Origin: Nitrospirota bacterium
GTDB taxonomy: Bacteria > Nitrospirota > Thermodesulfovibrionia > UBA6902 > DSMQ01
Direction of reading: 5' to 3'
Assembly: GCA_016212185.1 (NCBI GenBank)
Contig: JACRGX010000076.1
Location: 1-64,000, forward strand
DNA length: 64,000 nucleotides
Below the pieces are notes generated by a model, which saw only the letters and a program-made list of their open reading frames with translations, had not been told where the DNA came from and searched no databases. Shown piece by piece: positions 16,645 to 25,311 of this stretch. The position numbers were made by a program, and so were the translations under genes. Position 1 is the first letter of the stretch; each line of letters begins with the position of its first letter.

Positions 16645-19164
16645 ATGAACAAGCCAATAATTAAAATTTTTTTAATGCTAATCATTGCTGTCGTCATTAG
16701 CGGGTCTTTTGTTTTGCAAAAAACCGTTTACCCGGCATCCGTAGCGGAAACGCCTGCCGCAGAAAATATTTCTCCATTCGGCATAATGGCAGCTTTTAGC
16801 GGGTCAACTCTTTTGAACATAAGCGCCTTAGATAAAACTGCATGGGCAGGTGAAAAATTCAGGAGTCTTGGCGCTAAATGGTCCAGGGCAAACGGAGATA
16901 ATATCATGTGGTATACTGCGGAACCTCAACTTGGAGGTGGTTATAACTGGTCACAGACAGACGCAGCGTTAAAAGGAATTTATCAAAACGGCGGTGAGGG
17001 GTTTAATACAGTTTTGATAGTGTCTTCTTCAAGAGCAAAAGGGACAAATTATAATATTGCTCAAGAAAACGAGACCTATTTTAAAAACTTTGTAAAGGCC
17101 CTCGTTGAAAGGTATAACGGCGACGGAATTAACGACTGTAATCCAAATGATTGCGGTTCAAATGTAAAAGTAAAATACTGGCAGGCAGAAAATGAGCCGT
17201 TTCCAAATGCGTGGTTAAAATCAGGAGGAACACTTGATGGATATGTAAGATTTGTAGAATTACTTTCTCAATCGGCAAAAGAAGCAGACCCGGATGCAAA
17301 AATTGTCTTGGGCGCTTTTTCAATGCTAAATGGAATCAGTGTTCCGGATTTTTCTTATGTTGTCTCATCTCTGAAAGCTAAAAACATTTCATTTGAAGCA
17401 GTGGATACTCATCATTGGCAGTACGGAAAAAACTATCAAATACCAGTCAGCAGCATGAGAAGCATTCTAAATTCAAACGGCTATAATAATGTTAAAATAT
17501 TTTCATTGGAATATGGTTCGCACGCAGGCGACCCGACAGTACCTGACTGGCCGCCTCAAACAGAAAGAGACCAGACAAAATTTCTTATTGAAGGATATGT
17601 CTACAATATTGCCAATGGCGTTTCTCTGATAAATTGGAATAACCTCGTTGAATGGAGCAATTTTGGAAATGTTCCGGGCAGTATGTATAACTTCATGGGT
17701 CTTATTGCCGATGGGCAAAACGGAGATGCAACAGGGGCCGGGGTGCCGAGACTGTCCTATTATACGTACAAAAAAATGGCGGATGTTCTGGGGGGCAGCG
17801 ACTGGAACAACATACAGATTATCAATGAAACAAACAATATTTATATCTATAAGTTCACTAAAAACAATAAACCGGTCTACGTTGCATGGTGGGAATATCT
17901 TAATGAGCCGGCATATAATTACGGTAATCTAAAGACCGTTACATTTGCTGTTGATTTTACGGGAAATGTCACGGTCACAAAGGCCGTTCCAAATACAGAC
18001 ACAGGGGCATATTTAAATGAGAACGACTACCCGAATTTTTTTGAAACCGGAACAACCGCTGTGGCCTACGGGGAGATTACTTTAAGTTTAGGCGAAAGTC
18101 CGGTGTTTCTGGAAGGTTCTATATGCTCTGATAATGACGGTGACGGGTATGGTACACCGGGCGATTCCTCATGTCCCAACGGTGGGACAACTGACTGCAA
18201 TGACAATAATCCCCAGGAGCATCCTAATCAGATATGGTATCAGGATATAGACGGGGACGGCTATTCAAACGGTAATATTATTGTGCAATGTTCAGTTCCA
18301 GCAGGTTATAAAACATTGTCTGAATTGACAGCCGTTTCAGGTGATTGCGATGATTATTCTGCATTAAAATATCCGGAAGCATCAGATGTAATTTGTGACG
18401 GTGTTGATAATAACTGCGATGGAATCCCGGATGACGGCTATGTGCCTGTGCCGACAACCTGCGGCATCGGCGCATGCGCTGCAGCAGGTACATCAAGCTG
18501 TCAGGGTGGAGTAATGGTAAACACCTGCACCCCGGGCGCGCCATCTGCCGAGTTATGTGACGGGATAGACAATAACTGTAATGGTCAGGTAGACGACGGC
18601 TTAGCATCAATACCAACCACCTGCGGCATCGGCGCATGCGCTGCAGCAGGTACATCAAGCTGTCAAGGTGGAGTAATGGTAAACACCTGCACCCCGGGCG
18701 CGCCGGGAACAGAGGGCCCGTTTGCTAATTCTACATGCAGTGACTTAATAGACAATAATTGTGACGGATTAACTGATGCATCCGATTCAAACTGTCAGCC
18801 GGCGCCTGCTGATTTGATCATCACTTATCTATTTGTTCCCTCAACTGCGCGGTCCGGTTTAACTATTACTGTAAAAGATACTACCAAAAACAATGGTACA
18901 AACCCGGCAGGGGCTTCATATACTAAATTTTATTTATCTGCTAATGCAGTATATGATGTCGGGGCAGATACCTATTTAGGAAAGAGGTCTGTAGCATCAC
19001 TTGCCGCCGGAGCATCAACCACAGGAAATACTTACATAACCATCCCGACGGGATTGCAATCAGGCACATATTATATTATTGCCGTAGCAGATGCCGATGA
19101 AGTTATCATTGAGGTAAATGAAACAAATAATAACAAGTTTAAGTCAGTAAATATAACTAAATAA
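16645..19164 (+). CDS. Secreted clan GH-A-like protein with MopE-type metal-binding repeats and CARDB domain
   Basis: About 839 residues, exported by an N-terminal signal peptide (MNKPIIKIFLMLIIAVVISG). Residues 40-440 resemble a clan A glycoside hydrolase barrel: the acid/base Glu184 lies in AENEP, and a candidate nucleophile Glu289 lies in FSLEYGS. Next come Asp- and Cys-rich metal-binding units of the MopE type (DNDGDGYG, CDGVDNNCDGIPDDG, CDGIDNNCNGQVDDG), with two copies of a CGIGACAAAGTSSCQGG module. A C-terminal CARDB adhesion-type domain starts near 730. It probably acts on or binds extracellular polysaccharide. I chose ATG 16645 because ggagg lies 8-12 nt upstream; the longer frame from 16540 covers the operator-like palindromes. 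Confidence 0.75.
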   Translation: MNKPIIKIFLMLIIAVVISGSFVLQKTVYPASVAETPAAENISPFGIMAAFSGSTLLNISALDKTAWAGEKFRSLGAKWSRANGDNIMWYTAEPQLGGGYNWSQTDAALKGIYQNGGEGFNTVLIVSSSRAKGTNYNIAQENETYFKNFVKALVERYNGDGINDCNPNDCGSNVKVKYWQAENEPFPNAWLKSGGTLDGYVRFVELLSQSAKEADPDAKIVLGAFSMLNGISVPDFSYVVSSLKAKNISFEAVDTHHWQYGKNYQIPVSSMRSILNSNGYNNVKIFSLEYGSHAGDPTVPDWPPQTERDQTKFLIEGYVYNIANGVSLINWNNLVEWSNFGNVPGSMYNFMGLIADGQNGDATGAGVPRLSYYTYKKMADVLGGSDWNNIQIINETNNIYIYKFTKNNKPVYVAWWEYLNEPAYNYGNLKTVTFAVDFTGNVTVTKAVPNTDTGAYLNENDYPNFFETGTTAVAYGEITLSLGESPVFLEGSICSDNDGDGYGTPGDSSCPNGGTTDCNDNNPQEHPNQIWYQDIDGDGYSNGNIIVQCSVPAGYKTLSELTAVSGDCDDYSALKYPEASDVICDGVDNNCDGIPDDGYVPVPTTCGIGACAAAGTSSCQGGVMVNTCTPGAPSAELCDGIDNNCNGQVDDGLASIPTTCGIGACAAAGTSSCQGGVMVNTCTPGAPGTEGPFANSTCSDLIDNNCDGLTDASDSNCQPAPADLIITYLFVPSTARSGLTITVKDTTKNNGTNPAGASYTKFYLSANAVYDVGADTYLGKRSVASLAAGASTTGNTYITIPTGLQSGTYYIIAVADADEVIIEVNETNNNKFKSVNITK
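18457..18704 (+). repeat. 86-bp direct duplication within the Cys-rich region
   Basis: Bases 18457-18542 recur at 18619-18704 with a single difference (tcagggtgg against tcaaggtgg), offset by 162 bp. This indicates a recent 54-codon duplication of a Cys-rich/DNNC module. Confidence 0.9.
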
Positions 19165-19228
19165 CAATTGTATTTTCAGATTTGGTATTACAGGCAGGTC
19201 TGACAGTTTATGGAGGCAGCCGTAAAAA

Positions 19229-19462
19229 TTAAATTTTATGAAGGTGGTATATCTTCTTTCTTACAGGGCAATTGCAGACAACAGATTCCCCGAAGTGCAT
19301 GCTGTAATCACAATGCCTGCGGGTGTCAGGCCTCCTGATAAACAGGACATTCCCGTACATGTCTTCAACATCGCAAAGGCAGTCCTTTGAGTTCGCCAGA
19401 CATGAAAAATTATCACTGCATTTAGTAGCGCTCTTCTTAATATTTTCCGTTATATCAATCAT
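19229..19462 (-). CDS. Small Cys-rich protein of unknown function
   Basis: A 77-residue protein with seven cysteines in the order C-x5-C-x6-C-x-C, then a lone C, then C-x-C in VVCNCPVRKKIY. This looks like a small metal- or cluster-binding protein, but I do not recognise a named family. The ATG at 19462 is preceded at 10 nt by AAGGAG; the ATG at 19471 is only one base from that site and unlikely. There is no same-strand neighbour. Confidence 0.6.
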   Translation of the reverse strand: MIDITENIKKSATKCSDNFSCLANSKDCLCDVEDMYGNVLFIRRPDTRRHCDYSMHFGESVVCNCPVRKKIYHLHKI

Positions 19463-19621
19463 TAACAACATCTCCTTATTTCATAAGTATTTACTGACAT
19501 AATAAAATCAGCATTAAATACATAGCAATTTTTGCGCTAAATTTATGTAATATCTCAAAAATAGTTTTATCTCCCCCAAAATCAAGTGGTTATATGATCA
19601 CTGTCATTCAGCAAGGTTTTC

Positions 19622-19742
19622 AATATAGGTGCGACAAATTTTTACATCAAAACCGCTAATGATTCTATATTTAGCTTTAAATACAAGTAGTTATACGACT
19701 AATTAGTCGGTTGCAATTATCAAAAAATGTCGCACCTATATT
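19622..19742. repeat. 121-bp AT-rich inverted-repeat element
   Basis: Perfect 15-bp terminal inverted repeats, AATATAGGTGCGACA (19622-19636) and TGTCGCACCTATATT (19728-19742), enclose an AT-rich core that holds a perfect 14-bp palindrome CGACTAATTAGTCG (19696-19709). No reading frame is present. It could be a miniature inverted-repeat element or a structured RNA. Confidence 0.65.
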
Positions 19743-19785
19743 TTAGCCGGCTCTTCAGCCATTCCTGTGGATACCCCTTATGTTT

Positions 19786-19872
19786 CCCTCCCCCTTGACG
19801 GGGGAGGGATAGGGTGGGGGTGTTTATATATTTTCACCCTCTCCTTAATCCCCTCCCGTCAAGGTAGGGGAG
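19786..19872. repeat. C/G-rich imperfect inverted repeat
   Basis: Two copies of a CCCTCCC-TTGACGGG-type element lie in opposite orientation and form a long imperfect hairpin upstream of fur. Related elements lie in ribD and near 25270, 35105, 35325 and 35375. Confidence 0.7.
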
Positions 19873-20010
19873 ATTGTGGTTGTTGATTTTGAAAATGAAT
19901 TTCATTTTCCTTGACAGTAGCATCTCTGATATGTTAAAAAACAAACAGGCATTGCAAGCCTGAGACCCCAATAAACTGCGGGCGTTAAATTTGTTACAGT
20001 GGGCTAACAC

Positions 20011-20520
20011 ATGAAAAATTTTAAAAAAAATGATATCAGCAACCCCCATGTATCCGGGAAAAAAGAGCGCCTGCGGGCTTTTATTAAAAAAATGGGGTTT
20101 AAAGCCACAAGGCAAAGGGACCTCATTGCAACAGAATTCCTTAAAACAGCAGGGCATATAACAGCTGAAGACCTTTATAAAAAAATCAGCAGGAGACATA
20201 AGGAAATCGGTTTTACGACTGTTTACAGGACACTTAAGCTCCTCTCAAAATCAGGGCTTGCAACTGAACGCGTATTCGCCGACAACCTGACCCGCTATGA
20301 GCCTGTTTCCGCCGGCGAGCATCACGACCACCTCATATGCATGGGCTGCGGCGGGATTACGGAATTTGAAGACATACAGATAGAAAAACTGCAGGATGCA
20401 ATAGCATCTGAGCTCGGTTTTACAATCATAACTCATAAGATGGAGATTTACGGCTACTGCAAGGAATGTAAGGCTGGTCATGCAGACGGCGGAATAGAGG
20501 ACAAAAATGCACGCGCATAA
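20011..20520 (+). CDS. fur: Fur family transcriptional regulator
   Basis: A 169-residue Fur-type repressor. The winged helix covers 20-95, with the recognition region GFTTVYRTLKLLSKSGLA. The HHDHLIC segment is followed by a CMGCG pair near residue 112, and a second pair CKECKA occurs near 150; together these are the structural zinc and metal-sensing sites. It overlaps feoB by 14 bp, so this is most likely an iron-responsive Fur controlling its own operon. The 5' region holds inverted repeats but no obvious Fur box. Confidence 0.9.
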   Translation: MKNFKKNDISNPHVSGKKERLRAFIKKMGFKATRQRDLIATEFLKTAGHITAEDLYKKISRRHKEIGFTTVYRTLKLLSKSGLATERVFADNLTRYEPVSAGEHHDHLICMGCGGITEFEDIQIEKLQDAIASELGFTIITHKMEIYGYCKECKAGHADGGIEDKNARA

Positions 20521-22477
20521 TCATAAAACCAATGAACAGGAAAAATCAGTGAAGGTTTGCCTCGTGGGCAACCCGAATGTAGGCAAGAGCGCCATCTTCG
20601 GACTGCTCACGGGACGCTATGTAACGGTCTCAAATTATCCCGGCACAACAGTGGAAGTGACAAAAGGCGGCATGACCATAGACAAGAAAAGTTTTTTGAT
20701 AGTTGATACACCGGGCGTAAACAGCATCATGCCCATGAGTGAAGATGAAAAGGTCACAAGAGACATACTCCTTGATGAAAAGGCTGCGGCAGTTATCCAC
20801 GTAGCCGATGCGAAAAACATGAAACGCTCTCTGTCCCTCACCCTTCAGATTATAGAGACCGGACTGCCGGTGGTACTTGATTTGAATATGAAGGATGAGG
20901 CGCACAGCAGGGGTATCGGCATCAACGAGGCTGAACTTAGAAAAATCTTAGGCATTGAAACTGTATCAACAATCGCAGTTGAGAAAAAGGGCATAGGCAC
21001 CCTTAAAAAAGCCATGACCGCCCCTAAAATTTCAACCTTTAATTTCTCCTATGACAATACCATTGAGGAGTATATTAAAAAAATTGAGCTTCTGCTCCCT
21101 GATGCAAATATTTCAAAACGGTCCATATCGCTTATGCTGCTTTCAGGGGATGAGACCTTAAAAAACTGGCTGCACAAAAATATTACTCCTGAAAACATAC
21201 GGATTATTGAATCTCTGAGAAATAATGCCGCAGTCCTGTATTCAATGCCTTTAAGCTATGTTATCAACCAACAGCGTCTGGCGGTTATTGATAATATGCT
21301 GCAGAAAATATTAACTAAAAGCGAATCGCCGGCAAAGGGTTTTTCAGTTATTTTAAGCGAAGCGGCAACCCATCCTTTCATGGGATTTATTTATTTGCTC
21401 CTTGTCCTTTACGGACTGTATTTATTTGTCGGAAAGTTAGGCGCCGGAGTTCTGGTGGACCTGATTGAACACGGCGTCTTTGGTCAATATCTAAACCCGT
21501 GGGCGGAAAAGATTGTAACGGCAGTCATACCGGTAAAATTTATTCAGGAACTTTTAATCGGACCCTACGGCGTAATTACTATGGCGCTTACCTATGCAAT
21601 AGCAATAATACTCCCGATAACTGCGACTTTTTTCATTGCATTTGCAATGCTTGAGGACAGCGGATACCTGCCGAGGCTTGCCGCAATGCTGAATAAAATA
21701 TTTACGTCCATAGGATTAAACGGCAAGGCAGTCCTGCCTCTCATACTCGGGCTCGGCTGCGGCACAATGGCAACCATGACGGCAAGAATCCTTGACACGC
21801 CCAAGGAGAGGATTATCGTCACCCTGCTTATTGCGCTGGGCATTCCGTGTTCGGCACAGCTCGGTGTAATCTTAGGCATGTTCGGCAAACAGCCGGCAGC
21901 GGCGTTCATCGTGTGGCTGTCAGTAATAAGCGCCGTAATAATACTTGTCGGTTTTCTTGCGGCAAGAATCATCCCCGGTCAAAGGGCTGATTTCATCCTT
22001 GAAATACCTCCCATGAGACTGCCTAAATTTTCAAACATAGCGATAAAAACACTGGGGCGCATTGAATGGTATCTCAAGGAGGCAGTGCCACTTTTTATCC
22101 TCGGCACCCTGATACTTTTTACGGCAGACAAAACAGGCATCCTGCCGTTGGTTGAAAAAGTCACTTCTCCTGTGGTAGTCAACATCTTAGGACTGCCCTC
22201 TGTAACTGCCGCGTCTTTCATCATGGGGTTCCTCAGGAGGGATTACGGCGCCGCAGGACTTTTTGCATTACAGGAGCAGGGGCTTCTAAACACAGAGCAG
22301 GTTGTCGTGAGCCTTGTGACCATTACGCTTTTCATCCCGTGCATTGCAAATTTCTTTATGATAGTTAAAGAGCGCGGGGTGAAGACGGCTGTAGCCATGG
22401 CCGCATTTGTGTTTCCGTTTGCCTTTTTCGCAGGCGGATTACTGCACAAAGCGCTTACGGCATTAAGGGTTTTTTGA
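20507..22477 (+). CDS. feoB: Ferrous iron transporter FeoB
   Basis: A 656-residue Fe(II) transporter. The N-terminal G domain has G1 GNPNVGKS near residue 21, G2/G3 region VSNYPGTTVEV and DTPG, a short spacer domain, and a C-terminal polytopic region with the two Gate-type segments (near 280 and 480) that hold cysteines such as LGCGTMATMTARIL and GIPCSAQLG. It lies in the inner membrane. No feoA accompanies it; it is paired with fur instead. Confidence 0.94.
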   Translation: MHAHNHKTNEQEKSVKVCLVGNPNVGKSAIFGLLTGRYVTVSNYPGTTVEVTKGGMTIDKKSFLIVDTPGVNSIMPMSEDEKVTRDILLDEKAAAVIHVADAKNMKRSLSLTLQIIETGLPVVLDLNMKDEAHSRGIGINEAELRKILGIETVSTIAVEKKGIGTLKKAMTAPKISTFNFSYDNTIEEYIKKIELLLPDANISKRSISLMLLSGDETLKNWLHKNITPENIRIIESLRNNAAVLYSMPLSYVINQQRLAVIDNMLQKILTKSESPAKGFSVILSEAATHPFMGFIYLLLVLYGLYLFVGKLGAGVLVDLIEHGVFGQYLNPWAEKIVTAVIPVKFIQELLIGPYGVITMALTYAIAIILPITATFFIAFAMLEDSGYLPRLAAMLNKIFTSIGLNGKAVLPLILGLGCGTMATMTARILDTPKERIIVTLLIALGIPCSAQLGVILGMFGKQPAAAFIVWLSVISAVIILVGFLAARIIPGQRADFILEIPPMRLPKFSNIAIKTLGRIEWYLKEAVPLFILGTLILFTADKTGILPLVEKVTSPVVVNILGLPSVTAASFIMGFLRRDYGAAGLFALQEQGLLNTEQVVVSLVTITLFIPCIANFFMIVKERGVKTAVAMAAFVFPFAFFAGGLLHKALTALRVF

Positions 22478-22494
22478 TTAAATTTGTATTTTCC

Positions 22495-22568
22495 TGTCAT
22501 TCCTGCGAAAGCAGGAATCCAGTTCCTTGTAAAAAGACCCTGGATTCCGCATCAAGTGCGGAATGACA
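22495..22568. repeat. Dispersed intergenic palindromic repeat
   Basis: Terminal arms TGTCATTCC (22495-22503) and GGAATGACA (22560-22568), with internal hairpins CCTGC-GAAA-GCAGG and CCGCA-TCAAG-TGCGG. A related piece lies at 46870-46900. Confidence 0.75.
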
Positions 22569-22603
22569 ATATCTTTTACCCGTTAACTTTCCTTGCCCCA
22601 CTC

Positions 22604-22651
22604 GGTCATTGCGAGGAGTCCCGAAAAGTCGGGACGACGAAGCAATCTCAG
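22604..22651. repeat. Dispersed intergenic repeat, TCATTGCGAGG type
   Basis: Has the layout GTCATTGCGAGG, then an inverted GTCCCGA/TCGGGAC hairpin, then GAAGCAATCTC. This is a widespread bacterial intergenic repeat type. From here to about 22800 I see no gene. Confidence 0.7.
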
Positions 22652-22811
22652 CAAAACCGGACATTTCTATTGTGGCTTGACAGTATAGTTGTTTTTCCTT
22701 GACAGAAGATTTATTAATAGTATATTTTGCAAATATTAATAACATCCTTTAATCGTTATTGAAATCTAAAAATATGCAATGCCGTAGATAAATGTTAGAC
22801 GTAGGAGATTA

Positions 22812-23367
22812 ATGCATAAACGATACGACTATTGACTTATTAATAAAGCGTGAAGCATCTGCATCTGTTGGAAATTCAACCTTAAGAAGTCAAGGAGCAA
22901 AAGACGTAGTTGAATCAGCGAGAAAATCACTTGCAAAAATAAAGATTGAAAAATATTCTACAACATCAACGCAAAATGAGTTTATTGAAATTTTAGATAA
23001 AGATACTCAAAAAATTATGAGGTCTTTACCATCGGGAGCGCAGAATTGGGGAGCGGCCAGAAAGGTAATAAATATATTTCTCCGAAATTTAATCTACAAC
23101 AAACATATTTGTCAGAAACATAAAATTGATCATATTGAAAGTTGGCTTGAAATCCCTCTTGATAGCCATGTTGCAGAAGGATTGAGTGAAACAGATTCTG
23201 GACGCAATCTTCCTCGCTGGAATTCTATAAAGAGATTAACTAAAGCTGATAGTGATCAATATCAGTTTGTAGCTTATACAATTGCTAAGAAGTTGAAGAT
23301 AAACAGAATATATCTTGACATCTATCTATGGCGTAAAATTGGAATTGCATTATTAAAAAACGTCTAA
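22812..23367 (+). CDS. Uncharacterised protein with non-canonical or frameshifted start
   Basis: The frame is open from 22813 to the stop at 23367 and encodes about 184 residues: INDTTIDLLIKREASAS, then a helical region, then a basic core around NWGAARKVINIFLRNLIYN and LEIPLDSHVAEGL. I do not recognise the family. The only ATG/GTG/TTG in this frame is far downstream at 23017, which would cut the coding potential in half. AGGAG at 22803-22807 lies 8 nt before an in-frame ATA (22816) and 4 nt before an out-of-frame ATG (22812) that stops after seven codons. So either ATA is used as start or one base has been gained. It may be a pseudogene. Confidence 0.5.
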
Positions 23368-23455
23368 ATGAAGGGGCAATGCGGGTTGTTTTTATCCGCG
23401 CTGTTGGAATCAAAGAGAGGAATAATGTTAAAATTGGTAAAGAGGTGATAAAATT

Positions 23456-23734
23456 ATGAAAACTGTTGAAGCCGCAAAAGCAACGCTGCCGCTTTCTGAT
23501 TACGCAAAAAGAATTAAAAAAGAACCGGTGATTATTACAAAAGAAGGCAGGCCTGTCGCTGCCTTGGTAAGTATAATCAATGCAGATATTGAAACTGTCT
23601 CTTTAGGCAATAATCCAAAATTTATTGCCCTTATAGAGCGGTCACGGTCAAGGCAAAAATCTGAAGGCGGGATTTCATCGGAAGAAATGCGTCAGCGGCT
23701 CAACAGGCCAAAATGTACAGCAAGTGCCCGGTAA
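23456..23734 (+). CDS. Phd/YefM-type antitoxin, orphan
   Basis: A 92-residue protein with the Phd/YefM DNA-binding N-terminus (KTVEAAKATLPLSDYAKRIKKEPVIITKEGRPVAALVS). These antitoxins repress their own promoter and neutralise a toxin through a flexible C-terminus. No toxin gene follows before the MFS gene, so it appears to be an orphan or to act on a toxin elsewhere. The ATG is preceded by AGAGGTGAT. Confidence 0.75.
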   Translation: MKTVEAAKATLPLSDYAKRIKKEPVIITKEGRPVAALVSIINADIETVSLGNNPKFIALIERSRSRQKSEGGISSEEMRQRLNRPKCTASAR

Positions 23735-23816
23735 TATCAGGCATTGAGACACTCCGTAGAAGCAAGGAAAAGGATACTCCACATAACGCTGCAAAAGACT
23801 TACGCTCAATCCTTTA

Positions 23817-25070
23817 ATGAAAATTAAAAACTCCAAACAAATTCTTAGCTGGTGTTTTTTTGATTTTGCGAATTCCGCTTATTCCGCCGTTATCTCGGCA
23901 GTTATTTTCCCTGTCTACTATGTATCTGTAATCGTCGGAAATGAAGCGGGACAGGGGGATTTATGGTGGGGGCGCGCCGTATCCGCAAGCATGGCTTTTG
24001 TGGCGCTTACGTCCCCGTTCTTAGGCGGCATTGCGGATTACAGCGGAAAAAGGAAACGCCTGCTTTTTATCTACACCCTGCTCTGCGTTTTATCTGTGGC
24101 GTGTTTTTCTTTTTTAAGAAAGGGAATGCTTATTGAAGGTTTTTTCCTTGTCATGCTTGCAAACATCGGCATGGAGGGCGGGCTTGTTTTTTACAACTCA
24201 TTTTTGCCTGAGATAGCGGACAAAGAACACCAGGGAAGGGTGTCTGCATGGGGATATGCCGTGGGTTATGCAGGCTCTATTTTGTCATTGCTGATTGCCC
24301 TTCCGCTTGTTAGCAAAGGGAATTATAGCGGAACCTGGTTTATGACTGCAATGTTTTTTGCATTATTTTCTTTGCCTGCGTTTATTTTCCTGCCGCATGA
24401 TAAAAAAACTTCGGCAGGCCTGATGCCTTCAGCAGTAAGCGGAGGCAGATATTCATGGCTTACTTTAAAGGATATGTGGAAGCAGGCTGAACTGCGGAAA
24501 TTTCTCCTTTCATTTCTCATCTATGAAGACGGTGTTAATACAGTTATCGTATTTTCAGGCATCTTTGCCGCAACCACACTCGGCTTTAATGTAAAAGAGA
24601 TGATAGGTCTGTACCTTATCGTGCAGATTACAGCGCTTGCAGGGGCCTTTATCATGGCCAAGCCCATTGATTTATGGGGACCTAAAAAAGTACTGATGCC
24701 CTCGCTTTTAATGTGGTTTTTTGTAGCTGCCGCCGCATATTGTATAACTTCAAAATCTCATTTCTTTCTGCTCGCAAGCTTTGCAGGATTAGGGCTTGGT
24801 ATAATTCAGGCGGCAAGCCGGGCCTTTTTTGCGCAGTTTATCCCGCATGATAAAGAGAGCGAATATTTCGGAGTATATTCGCTTGTGGGGAAATCATCGG
24901 CTGTAGCAGTGCCTATCATGTTCGGATACATCTCCTCGGCATTTGGAAGCCAGCGTCCCGCAATACTTGCAATTTCGGTTTTTTTTGCGGCAGGGCTTGT
25001 TTTAATAGGGCGTGTGAAAGGCGGGGGAACTAATATTAACAACCGAGTGAATAAAGGCATGAATGCCTGA
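23817..25070 (+). CDS. MFS transporter, UMF1/Atg22-like family
   Basis: A 417-residue polytopic membrane protein with about 12 helices. The N-terminal SWCFFDFANSAYSAVI and the loop GGIADYSGKRKR between helices 2 and 3 mark the UMF1 (YxiO, Atg22-like) branch of the major facilitator superfamily. Its substrate is unknown; eukaryotic relatives export amino acids from vacuoles. It has no evident operon partner. Confidence 0.85.
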   Translation: MKIKNSKQILSWCFFDFANSAYSAVISAVIFPVYYVSVIVGNEAGQGDLWWGRAVSASMAFVALTSPFLGGIADYSGKRKRLLFIYTLLCVLSVACFSFLRKGMLIEGFFLVMLANIGMEGGLVFYNSFLPEIADKEHQGRVSAWGYAVGYAGSILSLLIALPLVSKGNYSGTWFMTAMFFALFSLPAFIFLPHDKKTSAGLMPSAVSGGRYSWLTLKDMWKQAELRKFLLSFLIYEDGVNTVIVFSGIFAATTLGFNVKEMIGLYLIVQITALAGAFIMAKPIDLWGPKKVLMPSLLMWFFVAAAAYCITSKSHFFLLASFAGLGLGIIQAASRAFFAQFIPHDKESEYFGVYSLVGKSSAVAVPIMFGYISSAFGSQRPAILAISVFFAAGLVLIGRVKGGGTNINNRVNKGMNA

Positions 25071-25228
25071 GAAATCTTTAGTGCAACACCCTAAACATGC
25101 CATGCTGGAGTACCCAGCTTTTAAATAAACGATAAATACCTAAAATCACAGCATAGCATCTGATAATCATTGCCTGCCGGCAAGTTGCTTTCTAAAGATT
25201 TTGAAGGCGTTTATGCCTTTGTAAGACG

Positions 25229-25302
25229 ATTCCGGATCCCGAAGCATCGGGAGAATGACAATAATACACACCCCTTAGTCCCCTCTTATTGGAGGGGAAA
25301 AG
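25229..25302. repeat. Intergenic repeats between convergent genes
   Basis: Holds a CCCGA-AGCA-TCGGG hairpin followed by GAATGACA, then a C-rich element with the arms CCCCTC/GAGGGG. These are short members of the dispersed repeat classes. The 240-bp gap otherwise shows no gene. Confidence 0.6.
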
Positions 25303-25311
25303 ACTGCTTCC

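Noticed and set aside
18278-18658. A 126-codon minus-strand frame with repeats.
   Set aside because: It is the reverse of the duplicated Cys-rich coding region and mirrors that repeat.
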